A stretch of 64,000 nucleotides of DNA from Pelodera strongyloides (taxonomy: Eukaryota; Nematoda; Chromadorea; Rhabditida; Rhabditidae). The DNA lies in NCBI GenBank assembly GCA_036852015.1, contig JAANDG010000480.1, positions 50,872 through 114,871 of the forward strand, read 5' to 3'. A program made the translations under genes and the position numbers. The notes below the pieces were generated by a model that had not been told where the DNA came from, made no database searches, and saw nothing but the letters and a program-made list of their open reading frames with translations. Below are positions 35,629-48,394 of the stretch, piece by piece; within the stretch, counting starts at the first letter, position 1; each line of letters starts with the position of its first letter.

Positions 35629-36727
35629 TTAAATGCCTACTTCGATATGTAGACTGTGTCTATGCATGCGTTTCTTCAGCTTCTCGAAGATACTGCTCTT
35701 GCGTTTCGGGATCTCGCCAGGCATGGGCATTTCGTAGACAACCGGGGCGCTAAGACGGCGCGCGCGCGGATCCGGATTCGCGTTGACTGCGTCGGACGGC
35801 GCGTACTCCATAGCGGAGTGGAAGCGCCGGCGCTCACGCATCGCCTTGATCAATTGCTGTTCCTAAATGAGGGTAATTAGGATAATTGGATAGTTCAGCA
35901 GGCATTACGCAGTGTAAAGGGGTAATTATATGAGACGGTATAATAATAATTAGCTAATCATGCTTAGATCAGGGTCCTAGGAAATTAACCCATCTCTTGA
36001 GTTCCCTAGTTTATGTTCAAGAAACGCGGAAAACTTGGATTGTTTCTGCTTCTTGAGCATTTCCTAATGTTGACTCTTCTTGTTTTTCGTTGTTGTAAAG
36101 TTTGCTTTTTTGTTTTTCGTTGTTGTAAAGTTGATAATTCTACTGGTCAACTAGAATGACTCGATTGAGTTGTATTTCGCAGTTGTTATTGGTGATACAC
36201 GCCCAGTGAGATGATCTTGTTTTGATCATTCCTCATTCTTGATTTCAGCATAGTGGCATCAAGGTTCTCATAACGGAACGAAAGTCGCGCACATGAAAAA
36301 CAATGACTTTTAGTGTTTGGCCACTAATCATGGTGATCTCCTTGGGCTGCTGTTGTATTTTGTATTAGCCTCAAAGTCTCAAAGTGGTAAAGACCGTGGT
36401 TTTGAAGAAACGTGTACTGGACGACTGCATTCGGTAAATGGACACACAATTTGTATACGACGTATGTAAAGGCAGTTGTGTAGCCTTTGTTTCAGAACCA
36501 GATGTCATATCACTTTAAGACCTAAAAGAAATAGACCACCGTACCTTGACATGATTGTCGTATTGTCTCCTCTCCTCCTTGACTGCCTGGTTGAGGTTGT
36601 CCTCGGTGCCCTTGCTCAGCTTGAAGTCGGGATTCTTCTGGATGGCGACGAACTCGCCCAGCATGTTTGCCAGACTGTTCTTGCAGATATGCATGATCAG
36701 AGTAGTTGATTTGTGGGATTTGAGATA
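35629..36727 (-). CDS. C-terminal two exons of an unrecognised protein
   Basis: Two minus-strand exons with good splice signals. Exon 36545-36727 (61 codons, acceptor tttcag, donor gtacgg) reads YLKSHKSTTLIMHICKNSL and then a Lys/Glu-rich stretch. Exon 35629-35862 (77 codons plus TAA, acceptor atttag) begins EQQLIKAMRERRRFHSAMEY and ends in a basic tail with RKSSIFEKLKKRMHRHS. Both are in phase 0 and join smoothly. The helical, charged character and possible phosphosites (RRLSAP, KRKSS) suggest a cytoplasmic tail or regulatory region. I do not recognise the family. Upstream exons must exist. A candidate at about 37073-37137 is possible, but its phase does not fit clearly. Low sequence complexity and real splice sites make me fairly sure that it is coding. 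Confidence 0.55.
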
Positions 36728-39300
36728 CTGAAAGGATACTGTTGTTACACTATGTGCATGGTTACTTGTACTTCTTATGTGTAAACTTTACACGACATTG
36801 AAAGACAGAAATGTAAGTGTGTGACAAAAGTGTCAGAGTGTGTGCAAAGGGAGAGCTGATGGGAAGTTGGACGTGTTCTACCTACACTATTCTAGGCATT
36901 CAAAAGAGAATTGCGTTGTTCACTTTGTGTTATTCACAAAAGACAAAATAAACTTAGTTTTCAGAGTAACCTATCTAATAAACCGTAACCAGTATTACAG
37001 TACGCTGTTGAACACCATAGTTGTGCGCAGACCCTTTTACCGTTGATTCAAAACAACAAACAAGATACTTATACTCATTTTAACTAAGTACTTGTATTCT
37101 GCGCATCTAAGGGAAAACAACTCCTGCAATGGAGTTGCCTGAAAATGTAAAAACAACACAGAGATCACGAAACATGTGACCTTATTGAATTACATATACA
37201 TAACCCTTTTGCTTTCGCAATATCATAAAAACAGTAGGCGATTACGTGAATAAACACCGGTAATTACTCAATTACTACAAATTCTGCGGAATGTAGCAAG
37301 TGCATGTACTGTACGCAACTAGATCATTATTGCAATACTACCAAGTTGCAAGAAAGTACTATTCAGTGTGTAATGTTATTGATAATAATAGTTATTAGTA
37401 TAGAGTATAAGTCACATGACTAGTCATGTGTATATTGACCAGAACTTAAGCTATTGCACTAATAATAGAGTTGTTTTGTATGAGCTGTGAGTTCACGTCC
37501 ACGTGTTTGCGTAAGTAAACCAGTTAGAGATATGTAGAGTAACACGTAATAAGTACAGTAAATGATAAGTAATAACGCACGTTGTTAAGCACTTTGATTT
37601 ATTAAAGGGAGAGGCCCACGAGAAAAAAGCTTTCCTCAATATATTTGCACAGGATGTCCGGAATTTCAGAAATGTTACTGTGAAACCGCATTTCTTTGCA
37701 CCTAGAACTCACAGAGTTATTCCCCCGCAAACAGTTCGGCCAGGTGCCGTAGGCAGCAACGTCCAAATACGTTTTTACGGTTTACATCCGTCCATTAACA
37801 TTCTTTCACTACACAATAATGGTTAAACGAATGAAGAACATTCCTACGATAATAAAAAAGCGTTTCCATTATTGTAAATGCCTCAAAAACGCAAAAAAAG
37901 ATTCTGACTACGGTACCTGGCCGAACTGTTTGCCGGGGAATAACTCTGTGAGTTCTAGGTGCAAAGAAATGCGGTTTTTACAGTAATATTTCTAAAATTC
38001 CGGACATTCTGTGCAAGTAAATTGAGGTAAACTTTTTCCTCATGGGCCTCTCCCTTTAAAGGGTCAGGCGCACGTAATAATATGATATGACGCTCGTTTT
38101 TTTTTGCACAACTCATAAGTCGATAAAAAACTATGCGTCTTAACAGAAAAACTAAGTGATTTTGACATAAAATAGGTAAGAATCAACCCGTCCTGACGAT
38201 GTTTTGATTGAAATATACAAATTGAGCAGAAATTTAGAGATTTTTTTTACAAAAATAACTTTTACAATATTATAATGGTGTTTACAGTATTGTAATTGTT
38301 GACAGAGTATAGACGAAGAAATGATACATAATATAAAATGGATGTGTCCTAAACTATGTTTAGAACTTGAAGAACTGAAACTGAACAACATACTGAAGAA
38401 AGGAGAGAATGAACGATTTTGTAACAATAAACAATAATAACTGGAACCCAAACATTGACACCATTTTGACAGTCTAAAACTGGTTGTAATGTGCAATACT
38501 ATTTGACAATGGCGGTATTTACTGACTGACGCCGCGCACCTATATGTGTAATTTGTTCTATTGCGTTGTTGTGAGTCAGACAGTCAGACTACTGTGCGTT
38601 AGGGGGGCGGAGCTAAGAATATGAAACTGCGATCATGATTAGTAGTCTTATTATTACATATTTATCTTTGACCGAAGTTTATCGAGAAAATTCTGGAAAT
38701 ACCTCGATATGACATCATAATCATAAACTTATTAGTAAATAAAGGTTAAAAAACATTCATAAATTATCAATCACGAGGAGATTTGCGAAAGAGAGTCTGA
38801 TGATATAGTACATGAATGCCAGCAGTGTTATAAGAAGGCCAATGGTTGAATTCCATATTGGGGTTTCCAAGTATGCCCGGTTTTCCTTGCAAGTATCGAA
38901 AAATTTACCGTATCTTGGCAATACACGAGCATATCTACAGGCAGTTTTTACGACCGATCGCCACGAGACCAATTGTTCAACAAAAAATTTCTTTGATGGC
39001 GGATTTTCTATAGTGCGGATGTGTCAAAATTACGGTAAAAGTGTGTAAAAAGCACACGATTTTGCGAATTGATACTTGCAAGGAAAACTCGCGGTTTTTG
39101 GCATACTTGCAAACCCCATATATCGAAAATTGGCCCGCCCCAGGTCCGGGCGGCTATCGTCGCTCGCGAGGTGCTTTCCAATACTACGCAGGCGAAAATT
39201 CAAAGTTTCAAAAATAGGCATGATTATAACGTTCTATAGGTAATGTAATAAGACTCATCTCGTTTGTTTTGGAGCTGCTAAATGTTGGACTACTTGTAGC
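36728..39300. other. Repeat-rich stretch, upstream exons not resolved
   Basis: This contains family C MITE copy 1 (37612-38059), an abutting element end at 38056, and a family G inverted repeat at about 38860-39118. Its arms are ggggtttccaagtatgcc and ggcatacttgcaaacccc. I could not assign coding exons here, though the unrecognised minus-strand gene must extend upstream. Confidence 0.45.
37612..38059. mobile_element. TTAA MITE, family C copy 1
   Basis: It runs from TTAAAGGGAGAGGCCCACGA to CATGGGCCTCTCCCTTTAA. Arms include gcacaggatgtccggaattt and its inverse, and gagttattcccccgcaaaca near the centre. A second copy is at 47207-47667. A single arm is at about 22447-22556. The right TTAA is immediately followed by AAGGGTCAGGCGCACG, the end of a family D-like element. 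Confidence 0.85.
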
Positions 39301-40147
39301 TTATAGCGAAATACCGGCCGGTTTCTGTAACGCATTGTGGACAACTTTACGTATTTATGCTAATTTGCTAGATTTTACTCGATTTTTTATTCTTACCCAG
39401 TTGCATACGAATGCTGGTGTAGCCGATATGTTTCAAAAAGCGACCGGTATTTCGCTTTATACTAGACTAAATGCCTGAAACGTAGCAAAAGTAATGGCGG
39501 ATTTGTTGCGGAGTCCGTTACAAACACTTCTCCTCATATATAAGATATAAATTGAGTCCCATCCTATGCACGAAAGCAGCATGCAAGTATACGATGAAAA
39601 GAATAGTAGCTTTAATTATGGAAAGCCGGCTCGTGAAAACCAAGCACAGCTACACTGAAGGGTAATATATATCGACTGAACGCTAAGTTGAGACTTTTTC
39701 CCAGAGTTTTAAACGATGTAGATCTTACGATCTTACAGTTATTTTACTAAAAGAGTCTGTCAATACACGCAACTAAATAACATATCATTGATCAAAAAGG
39801 CCAATATTTTCGCCAAAAAAAACCTACCACCGCAATGATAAAAAACATCCACTAGAGAGAATAAAAACGAAAGGGAAGAAAGATATCATTTACAGTTTAC
39901 AATGAGGAACTGCCTTTTAATGTGATGTGGTGATATGATTACGCAATGGGCGTCAGCACGACGAGCGCGAAGAAGGTCAATGATATTTAATAGCAAAACA
40001 AATATGTGACAAGGATACTGCTGGCCTTGCTTTTCCCTGAACAGAACACTGAAGACGTGAGTAATGAGTCACCTAGGACTCTGGGACTCGTCGTCTTACT
40101 GTACCCTATTCTGTTCTCAACGGAGCATGTCGTAAGATTTGAGCCCT

Positions 40148-40500
40148 TGCTCGCACCCCCCCCCCCCCCCCCCCCCACGACGTTTATGGGCTTTGCACCG
40201 TTACTATGACTAAGTGTTAGAATTGTAGGCATGATCGCATGAACGCATGGGTAATTATCGACAAAATTTTGAGTGCAAATGAGAGGAGCGAGCTATATTT
40301 TGTGCGACTACGGTATTATGTCGACTGGGGTCTCTGAGGGGTAACTGCGTAGAGCCGACCTTTAAAGGTAGGCGACCTGTATTTTATTATTTTGCACTAA
40401 CCTGTAAACAGCTGGTAATCTTGTGGGTGTAACCATGTAAACCAGCACTGTGCGGCACAACACACACACACACACGCACACACACACACACACGCGCACA
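40148..40500. repeat. Poly-C tract and (CA)n microsatellite
   Basis: An uninterrupted C run of about 21 bases lies at 40157-40177, and an interrupted (ca)n tract lies at about 40460-40502. Both are simple sequence. Confidence 0.85.
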
Positions 40501-40884
40501 CGAGCTACATTAATATTAACCATATTTATAGTGTATACTCTGCAAACTTTCATTAAGAGAGAAAATGTTTGCTGATGCAAAAAAAAATAAAGAACTCGTA
40601 TTCGTTTAGCGAGTTTCTTGCAGTGGAAAATACAATAAAAATTTCCCTCAAGAGTGCCCCATTTTCTAAAATTACGCGAAAAATAAACACTTGAAACTTG
40701 TTTTTGTCTTTTTGTTTTCCAGCAGTGTATTTCCAGTTTTGTGTGGAGTTCACACATCTGAATTATCGTATTAGTCGGGCCTAATACTTTTGTCACTTTA
40801 ATTTTCATGTTTATTTAATGTTTAAATGTTTACTTTATTAGTCCGTTGAAAAGATCGCATTAGTGTTCGATTGTCGAGATAGTG

Positions 40885-41420
40885 CAACGAAACACAAGAG
40901 TTGCGCGCGGCAACAGTTTGGGGGTGTTTCCGCAAAAGAATTTGATGCGCGCCGCAAAAGTTTTTCCACCGACTCTGGTTGCCGTTTTGGTGCGGGACAC
41001 ACCCTCAAACTGTTGCGGGAAACACCCCCAAACCGTTGCCGAAAACGTGCGGAAACGGTGCGGGAAAAGTAGCAACTGCAAAAAGAAAGCGCGTGTTGGA
41101 TTCGAACCCTACACTCTTGTTAGATACTTTCTCTGAACAGTGCCTTAGACCACTCGGCCACACAACAGATGTGAGACCTGTGCTTGCGGAAAAATATTAG
41201 TACAACAACTGCACTTACGGCAGATCCTCCGAGCGCTTTCAAAAACTTTGCCGAAAAGGTGCGGAAATGGTGCGGGGCGCAACTTGCGCGCCGCACCATT
41301 TCCGCACCGTTTCCGCACCTTTTCGGGAAACACTTTGCGCGCCATTTCTATTCCGCGCGCATTTTGTTTCCCATTCCTTTGCGGCGCGCATTTTGTTTCC
41401 CGAAATGGTGCGGCGCGCAA
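40885..41420. repeat. GC-rich repeat block, family J copy 2 with palindromes
   Basis: The left part matches 35385-35520 (ttgatgcgcgccgcaaaagt). The right part is an imperfect palindrome around 41268-41310, where gaaatggtgcggggcgcaac faces gcgcgccgcaccatttccgc. Short words such as gtgcggaaacggtgcggg and tttccgcacc repeat throughout. Confidence 0.65.
41084..41165 (-). repeat. tRNA-like fragment (Leu-type), probably a pseudogene or SINE head
   Basis: The minus strand carries an A box in gtggccgagtggtctaaggc and a B box in gggttcgaatccaac, separated by about 45 bases, the spacing of a tRNA with a Leu/Ser-like D-arm. The central loop reads ttcagag, giving a possible CAG anticodon. Acceptor and anticodon stems pair poorly, so it is unlikely to be functional. 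Confidence 0.4.
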
Positions 41421-41752
41421 CTCATCGGCTCTCAGTGTGGCGATTCCAAATATGGTGAAAATTTACAGTATTTTGGAACTACACGAGAATATATTTTTTT
41501 TTAATTTTTCATATTATATATGCAAGTTTCGTGCAGAAATACGGTGGTATTAACAGAAACACAGCGAATTTTTGAGATGTATTTACTGATACTTGTACAA
41601 AAAAGTTAAAGCTAGCGCGGATGATAACAAGAGCTAGAGATTGAACAGGAGGAAGTAGGACTGTTAGACTTTCGACTGACCATGAACAGCGACTCCAAAG
41701 ATTATAAAGAGAGTGTTTGAACGATGTAGAGAGAAAGAAGAGGAAGAGAGAT

Positions 41753-41756
<4 letters not shown>

Positions 41757-41796
<40 letters not shown>

Positions 41797-41801
41797 GCTC
41801 A
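41757..41801. repeat. (GA)n microsatellite
   Basis: A purine tract of agag units with one interruption. The complementary (ct)n type occurs at 42620-42730. Confidence 0.9.
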
Positions 41802-42619
41802 TACTGAAGCGAATAAACTAATAATAGTTCCTTCTTGCGCATACCTAAATATGGTTTTGAACGCGTCCGGTCAGATGACTCTATATCATTGGCAGTGCGA
41901 GACCGAAAACTCTCTCATCAATCAAAAGTAAGTACTTGGATTGTCACCTTCGTAACCTATGTCATACTAAATTAATGGAATAGTATATATTCTCGTATTT
42001 GCCCTCTTGTTGGTTTCGCCAACACTGTTTGATATGACAAACTGAGTGTGGAACTGGTAACGTAATGACAAAGATATAAGCAAATGTGCTACCTTAACCT
42101 TGGAACAAAGTGAAATCACCCGACTTTATGATGTTCCATGATGAATACTCAAACATTGAGCCCCGAAGATCAACCGCATTTATTGGAATATTCGCGACAA
42201 CTACAGTAAGTTGAAATTTGCATACGAATGCTTAATTTTTGCATAAGAAAAACCGAATAAAAATAAAGATAACATGCAAATTAGTTTGCGAGGTAGCGCT
42301 TATGAGTATTGAGACAAAAAAATGCAAAGAGAACAGATGCCAGTGCATACATTTTGTAGAACAAGGTATCTCTATTTTTAAAACTGTAACCATGACCATG
42401 TTGTGGCCAGTTGACAACGGTTTACACGAAAAAACTTGGCCACATCAAGGTCGCTAAGTGGTCACCAAATGGCTTGGCCGTTTGGTCCACGAAAAAAAAC
42501 CGTGACCGTCGCCAAATGGGTTCCTCGGTTTCCTATGTAGGAACTAGGAAAATGGAGACGCACCCATTTTTCAGCCTTATAGAGCGTTGAAAATTGAAAT
42601 AAGATGTGCTATTATTGAG

Positions 42620-42693
42620 TCTCGCTCTCTCTGTCTCTCTGTCTGTCTGTCTGTCTCTCTCTCTCTGTCTCTCTGTCTCTCTGTCTGTCTCTC

Positions 42694-42728
<35 letters not shown>

Positions 42729-42730
42729 GA
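42620..42730. repeat. (CT)n/(CTGT)n microsatellite
   Basis: Mixed ctct and tctg units over about 110 bases. It leaves open frames on both strands that are not genes. Confidence 0.9.
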
Positions 42731-43162
42731 TTCATGCACTAATTATCGTTGTAAAAAATCGAGGAAAATATTTTTCAGTCGAGTTTTTCCATTTCTCAAA
42801 ATTTTCATTTAGCGCACGTGAAAAGTGGGCGAGTATTATAAATGGACGTATTTTGAGCCAATTCCTTAGATTCCGAGGATAGATATTTGGGGAAAGTGAC
42901 AAGCAATCAAACTAGATCAAAATGAAACGAGCCAAATTAAGATGAAATATGACAGATCTCGGCAATTCATTTCAAATAGAAATAGTAGATGGCGCCATAA
43001 TTTATATTCATTTTTGGCCAAATTTCGAGACTTATGATTGTGACTTATGGCGTTATTATATGACCAGTCGGCTCACGCCGCCTGAGGCGACTTACATGGA
43101 AATATGGTTGGTTTAGCATGGGCATACTTATATACAAAGCTTCAAACTTATCATAAGAAATT

Positions 43163-43450
43163 CACATAATAGGAAACAATTGCATATGCATACGTCGATA
43201 CTGAGCTGCGACTCTTTTTATACCCGAACACGAAATTTGCATTTCCGTAACGCACATCGGTATGCAAATTACGCTACAGTTACTCTTTTATATAATAAGA
43301 AGATATCACATAATAGGAAACAATTGCATATGCATACTTCGATATTGAGCTGCGACTCTTTTATACCCGAACACGAAATTTGCATTTCCGTAACGCACAT
43401 CGGTATGCAAATTACGCTACAGTTACTCTTTTATATAATAAGAAGATATA
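43163..43450. repeat. Tandem duplication, 144-bp unit, two copies
   Basis: The unit from cacataataggaaacaatt to tatataataagaagatat is present at 43163-43306 and again at 43307-43450. Differences are only a handful of substitutions and a one-base indel (cttttta versus cttttat context). It is a recent event with no recognisable coding content. Confidence 0.85.
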
Positions 43451-45119
43451 GCTCACTCAACGAAGGAGAAAAAAAACGGGAGAAGCAGTTAAAAGAAAAA
43501 GATACCATTTCTGTCGCAGGAATGTCAGGAATGCATCATTCAACTAAACTATGACCTATGACTACGTTCTCAATTACTCTACTTTCGAGCTTTAGGGTGA
43601 ATAAATCAGCCTGGATGTAATTGAAAAAATATTCGTTGAATATATGACTCTGTTTCACTATCAAAAAAGCAAGCGTAATACGGTAATACCATATAAGCCT
43701 GTAACCTTTCTTCTAATGTACAACATTTCTTCTAATTTGTTCTATTCTATATTTTGGATATGCTAATTCCTTAAATGCCTACAGTCTAATCAGGAATTGT
43801 CAACTAACAAAAGTAATCTATTTTGTTAGCAACAAGGAACAAACTATCTCTTCATAGTGCGTATCGCAGTTCCGCAATAGTGTAAAGTCCGTATTACATT
43901 GTGTTTTCATCGTGTCATGTCAAATTAGCCAATTACACCAAAACATTTGGATTGAAAAATGTTTTGGATAGTATTTTTGATCAAATTAGCCCCCCTCAAT
44001 GATTATATGATATGTGTCAACTGGGCGCCACTACAGGCGCCAACTTTGAGCATGATGTTGATCTGTTGTTGTCTAATTAACCTGATCAAATCCTAGATGG
44101 CATCCTGAAATCAGATGTTTGGGCTCAAACCTATTTTCGTATTAGATTCGAAAATGTCATGTGAATTCTGTACACGATTATCACACAAGTGCTGTGATAC
44201 GTGATGGATCTAGACACTAATTTGATAATTAGCATATTAGGCATACTGTATGACAGCATATACTAATTTGAACAAAGCCCGATAAAGAGCCCATAACATG
44301 TCTCCGGGCCTCAACCGCGCAGGCCAGGTGCGCCCAGCCGCCTTCGCCCCTTCTTTTTGGTGCGGCACTACAGGCCCGGGAGCGTACGCGCTACGCACCC
44401 GCGAACGAAGAAGCCTGCCATTCGTGAAACCGAAGCGCAACTCTTGCAACTCGGACCACGTGTATACAAATACAACAAAGTCTTCACAGGCAATACACAT
44501 AGATGTGGGCAAAAAAAAGGCGATTTTGGAGTGACTGTGATCTAAAGCTAGCAGCGCAAACGGTGCAAATAAACTCGTTTTATCGTTTACTGTAAATTTG
44601 AAATTTCCAAACAACTCGACTTGGAGGTTGCAACATTCGGACAAATTTGGGAACAGGGAGTGAGAGAGACAAATTTAGAATTTAGGAATAGAGTGAGCGA
44701 GAGAGAGAGAAGGAGAGAAAATGAGAAGCTAGAGAGAGCGAAGGAAGACAGGGAGAATGAGAGAGATATATATTGCATATGAGATAGAGTTGGAAAGTGA
44801 GGGAGAGAAAACTACACTAGATTTAATGTTTTCGAGAAAAAAATGAGGAATTTGAGTGTCATTTTCATTTGCACACTGCAGACCATCAACTACTAGAGCC
44901 GACTGGTTTTTTTTCCTTGCCATAAACAATTTGCTGTTGTCTGACATTAAGACGAAGAAGGAATTCCTTGTCTAACGTGCTCTTCTTTTTCGTTGCCCTC
45001 AATTTCTTTTCTTTTTTCGGGTGCGATATACAAAATTGGACTAAAAAATGAGGCTTGTACAGTACATGAAACTATAGAAAAAGGAGAATTTAGAAAGACA
45101 GAATATATGTATATGGTTT

Positions 45120-45230
45120 TTATTTCACGGTCAGCGTCTTTATAGGCTTCTCACGAGCCAGGTTCTCGCGAGCGCGCTCAGCATCCAACCGCGAAAACCT
45201 GGCGACGATATATAGGGCGAAGACGCCGCG
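45120..45230 (-). CDS. Orphan terminal exon of an unrecognised protein
   Basis: A 111-base minus-strand segment preceded by an acceptor (gacatag). It encodes RGVFALYIVARFSRLDAERA and then a basic, Glu-rich tail ending KTLTVK and a TAA stop. The first dozen residues are hydrophobic enough to close a membrane helix, so a membrane protein with a short cytosolic tail is possible. The stop codon lies within an AATAAA poly(A) signal. The in-phase 30-base segment at 45348-45377 could be the preceding exon, but I cannot extend the gene with confidence. Confidence 0.35.
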   Translation of the reverse strand, partial: RGVFALYIVARFSRLDAERARENLAREKPIKTLTVK

Positions 45231-48200
45231 CTATGTCAGTGTTCAAGCCTCGTGAATAATTTTGCAACATCCCTGGTTGAGGTGATGGCACAGCTACTTA
45301 TAAGAGTAGAAGACGAGATACAGATGCCAAATTGAGTCAGATCTTACTACATTGAGGAAACTTGGCTGGTGGGCTGCCTATAGTAGCCCCGAAATACCAC
45401 AACTGGGCCAACACGCTCTTTGTAGGCCGCGCCCCGGACAACGTTTCGCGTTTCAATTATTATAGCATAGATAACTAACAATATAAGATATAAGAGCTTC
45501 CAGATAGTCCGTCTCTCTCTGTCTCGCACAGTACGGTAAGGTCTACTAGTATAACTGTAGAACATCATAATGCAACGCAACTAAAAAACCCACAAGCCAC
45601 AAGTGGAGTCAAAATAAAGCTGAAATTTTGTAATTCTGTAAACTGGATTTTATATACATATCACTCTCATAGAAGGGTTCAAAGTTCAAAGATCGAATAC
45701 CAATTTCAGATTTCTAGATGTATCAGACAGTGTAATCTACGTCACGATATATCTTGAAAAACATTATTCGAAGTTGTAATTTAGACGCGATTTAGTAATT
45801 TGTCTTGTCCCATTGGGTTGGTTATCGAACTCTAAGTGATCACTTACGGTGGGTCGTTTTCCAAAAAAAGTGGACTTTAATTAAGTGTATGAAAAAAGGA
45901 ATGCGATAAAATAGTTTTATGAGGTGTTGGGCGAACTTCGCCGTAGCGGACGTAGCTCATTCCTACAGGAAACTGAGTAACTTTTAAGAAAAATGGAAAA
46001 CTTCATTGTCGAACGGTAATTTTAACAATAGATTTATATATACTTTACGAGCCATGATTTCAACACTGCAGGCTTTTTTAAAATACAACATCAGTCGTAT
46101 CCGTTTAATAAAAATTATCTCCTAGAAAAGCTTGGCAAAAAAATGTACATCTCAAGGCAGCCCAGTCACCTTATAAAGGGGTGCAAACCCGGTTTCATGG
46201 CCTCCGTGTGCTTTCTATTTTGTGCTCTCTTGATTTGCTAACTGCATTATGCTATACACTACACCTTTCTCGCCGAGGACATTGTTTTTTGTTTCCCTGA
46301 ACACGAAGTCCAAAATAACCGTTACAACATCAAAATGAAACATACGATGCGTTCTTTAGTTTTGTAATACAAATGCCAAGTGGTACAAAACACCTTATAC
46401 CTTCATTCGAAAATATAAATGAAAAGATGACTCTTCTACTTTCAGCTTTATGGGTTTCGAGTGCATGCACTCCTCCCTTTGTACGTATATATAAAATGTT
46501 TCCATTTACTGAACTACGTAAGCATACTGTATAAGATCGATCTCTACGCTATCTTATGCTAGTGAAAACGCAAAAATTGCGTCGCATCGATATTCACACT
46601 ATTTCACTTCACTATTATTTTGTTCCACGGCAACATGCAAAGCGAAATCGGATGGCGGAAAAAATCAGCTGCACCTACATCTGGCCGCGCACCTCACCCA
46701 GTCTTCACCGGTTTCTCTCAAGGTTCTCGCGAGTGCATTGAACGCACTTTCGCAAAAAATTGGCGAAGATAGTGCGAAGCGGCCGCACATTCTTTTTATC
46801 TGTGTCTGCATCAATCTTCGCATTTTCTTTCAGACGTCGCGCCTAATTTCCGCCGCGCGCCCGGGTTTCGCCGCACCACTAGAGTTTCGTAAGTGTTCAT
46901 TTCATAACTACCAAACTACCTTATCGCTGCTCAGTCGTGCCATGTCATGAGTTTAGCATATGGGACTAACAGCTGAACCTGAAGCCGACTCAACTGCAAA
47001 ACAGACAACAAACTACAGCGAATAATAAGAAAGCCAAAACCAAAACTGAGAAAATTTGTCATCTAATTGAATCATACAGAGATCAGAGAACTGACTGTGT
47101 CTAAAAAAACTTCCTCACAAACTAGAAAGGTTCAATAAGTCTTCCCACTTAAGGGCGGTTTTCGATTCTTTCAACAACTCACGTACTCTGATGCAACAGA
47201 TCAGTTTTAAAGGGAGAGGCCCACGAGAAAAATGTTTTCCTCAATTTATTTGTACAGAATGTCCAGTATTTCAGAAATATTACGGCGAAAACCGCATTTT
47301 TACGCTTAGAACTCAGAGAGTTATTCCCCTGCAAACAGTTCGGCCAGGTACCGTAGCCAGAATCAATTTTTGCTCTTTTGGGGCATTACTGTATTGGAAA
47401 CGGCTCTTTATAATTGTAGGAATGATCTTTATTCGATTGACCATTATTATGTAGAGAAAGAATGCAAATAAACGTATATAAACCGTAGAAACGAAATTTG
47501 ACGTTGCTGACTACGGTACCTGGCCGAACCGTTTGCCGGTGAATAGCTCTGCGAGTTATAGGCTTCAAGCAATGCGGTTTTCACAGTAATATTTCTGAAA
47601 TTCCGGACATACTGTACAAACAAAGTGAGGAAAACTTTTTTCTCATGGGCCTCTCCTCTCCCTTTAACATTGAGTGTGCCACTGATGAAACTCCGCGACT
47701 ATGCCGCGCACCCATGGCGAAAAAATGGCTCGCATTCGGACACACTTTTCAGAAGTGCAAAGAAATAGAGATCGGAGGAAAGGACCGCGCGACAGGTGCG
47801 CCAGCTTTAATTGTACGCCATTAGCGCGCTTCTGGCGCGAAGCTCGCGAAACTGGTCGATCTCTTAAACGGCGACTGTCCCGCGTCATAACTTCTTGAAA
47901 TCAAGACATTGCATTGCGAAGAAAAACCACGATCTCATTACACATTTATTTATTTACTAACTTAAAAACACCGCAAAGTCTACCAGCAAGCACAATAAAG
48001 CCACCAATAACAACCAAATAAATGAAGGAAATAAATAAATAAAGCATTACAAAAATATGTACTGAAAATTGTACAAATATGGACAACCGAGAACAACAGA
48101 TTCGACGTGTTTGCAATTGATTTCTACAGAAAAAATCAAGCTATGTAGATACACAAAGCACAACCCACGCATGTGAAAGGATGCTAAAGCAACGGCATTA

Positions 48201-48394
48201 AAATAAAATTGCAAAATCAACTGCTAATTCTCAACAAGAAAAATAGACAACAACATCGTTCAACATGGAAATTTTACAAGGGGACAGATTAAAGCGGTAT
48301 GGCATGTGATACTTGAAAACCGGAAGCCACGTGCACAACCTCTTTAAATTTTCAGTATTGCCCAGAAAGCTGGCACAAAATTGAAAACTACAAA
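45231..48394. other. Region between the orphan exon and the UCH gene
   Basis: This contains family C MITE copy 2 (47207-47667), the GC-richer dispersed fragment around 47690-47850 (gcgcgcttctggcgcgaagc) and half of a family F element near 48290-48350. No supported gene. AT-rich stretches near 47940-48050 include tttattt, usable as a minus-strand AATAAA for the UCH transcript. Confidence 0.45.
47207..47667. mobile_element. TTAA MITE, family C copy 2
   Basis: It runs from TTAAAGGGAGAGGCCCACGA to ATGGGCCTCTCCTCTCCCTTTAA (a small duplication of ctctcc near the right end). Interior words gttcggccaggtaccgtag and the inverse ctacggtacctggccgaac match copy 1 at 37612-38059. Confidence 0.85.

Larger units (their letters stand above)
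39301..45119. other. Gene-poor repeat region
   Basis: No gene was supported. Contents include a family F element (about 39306-39462), a poly-C tract, (CA)n, (GA)n and (CT)n tracts, family J copy 2 with palindromic GC-rich sequence (40885-41420), a tRNA-like fragment (41084-41165), a family G fragment (41445-41590) and a 144-bp tandem duplication (43163-43450). A GC-rich patch at 44290-44470 keeps a 135-codon minus-strand frame open, but it has no recognisable protein features. Confidence 0.5.

Noticed and set aside
37073..37137. Possible upstream exon of the unrecognised minus-strand gene
   Set aside because: It has an acceptor and one open frame, but its best donors end in phase 1 while the next exon needs phase 0.
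41851..41928. Start-like plus-strand exon MVLNASGQMTLYHW with a gtaagt donor
   Set aside because: No second exon could be found in phase and the upstream sequence is a (GA)n tract; chance is likely.
44237..44644. 135-codon minus-strand frame
   Set aside because: It spans a GC-rich patch with a mixed composition and no domain; the plus strand is equally open there, which is typical of GC-rich non-coding sequence.
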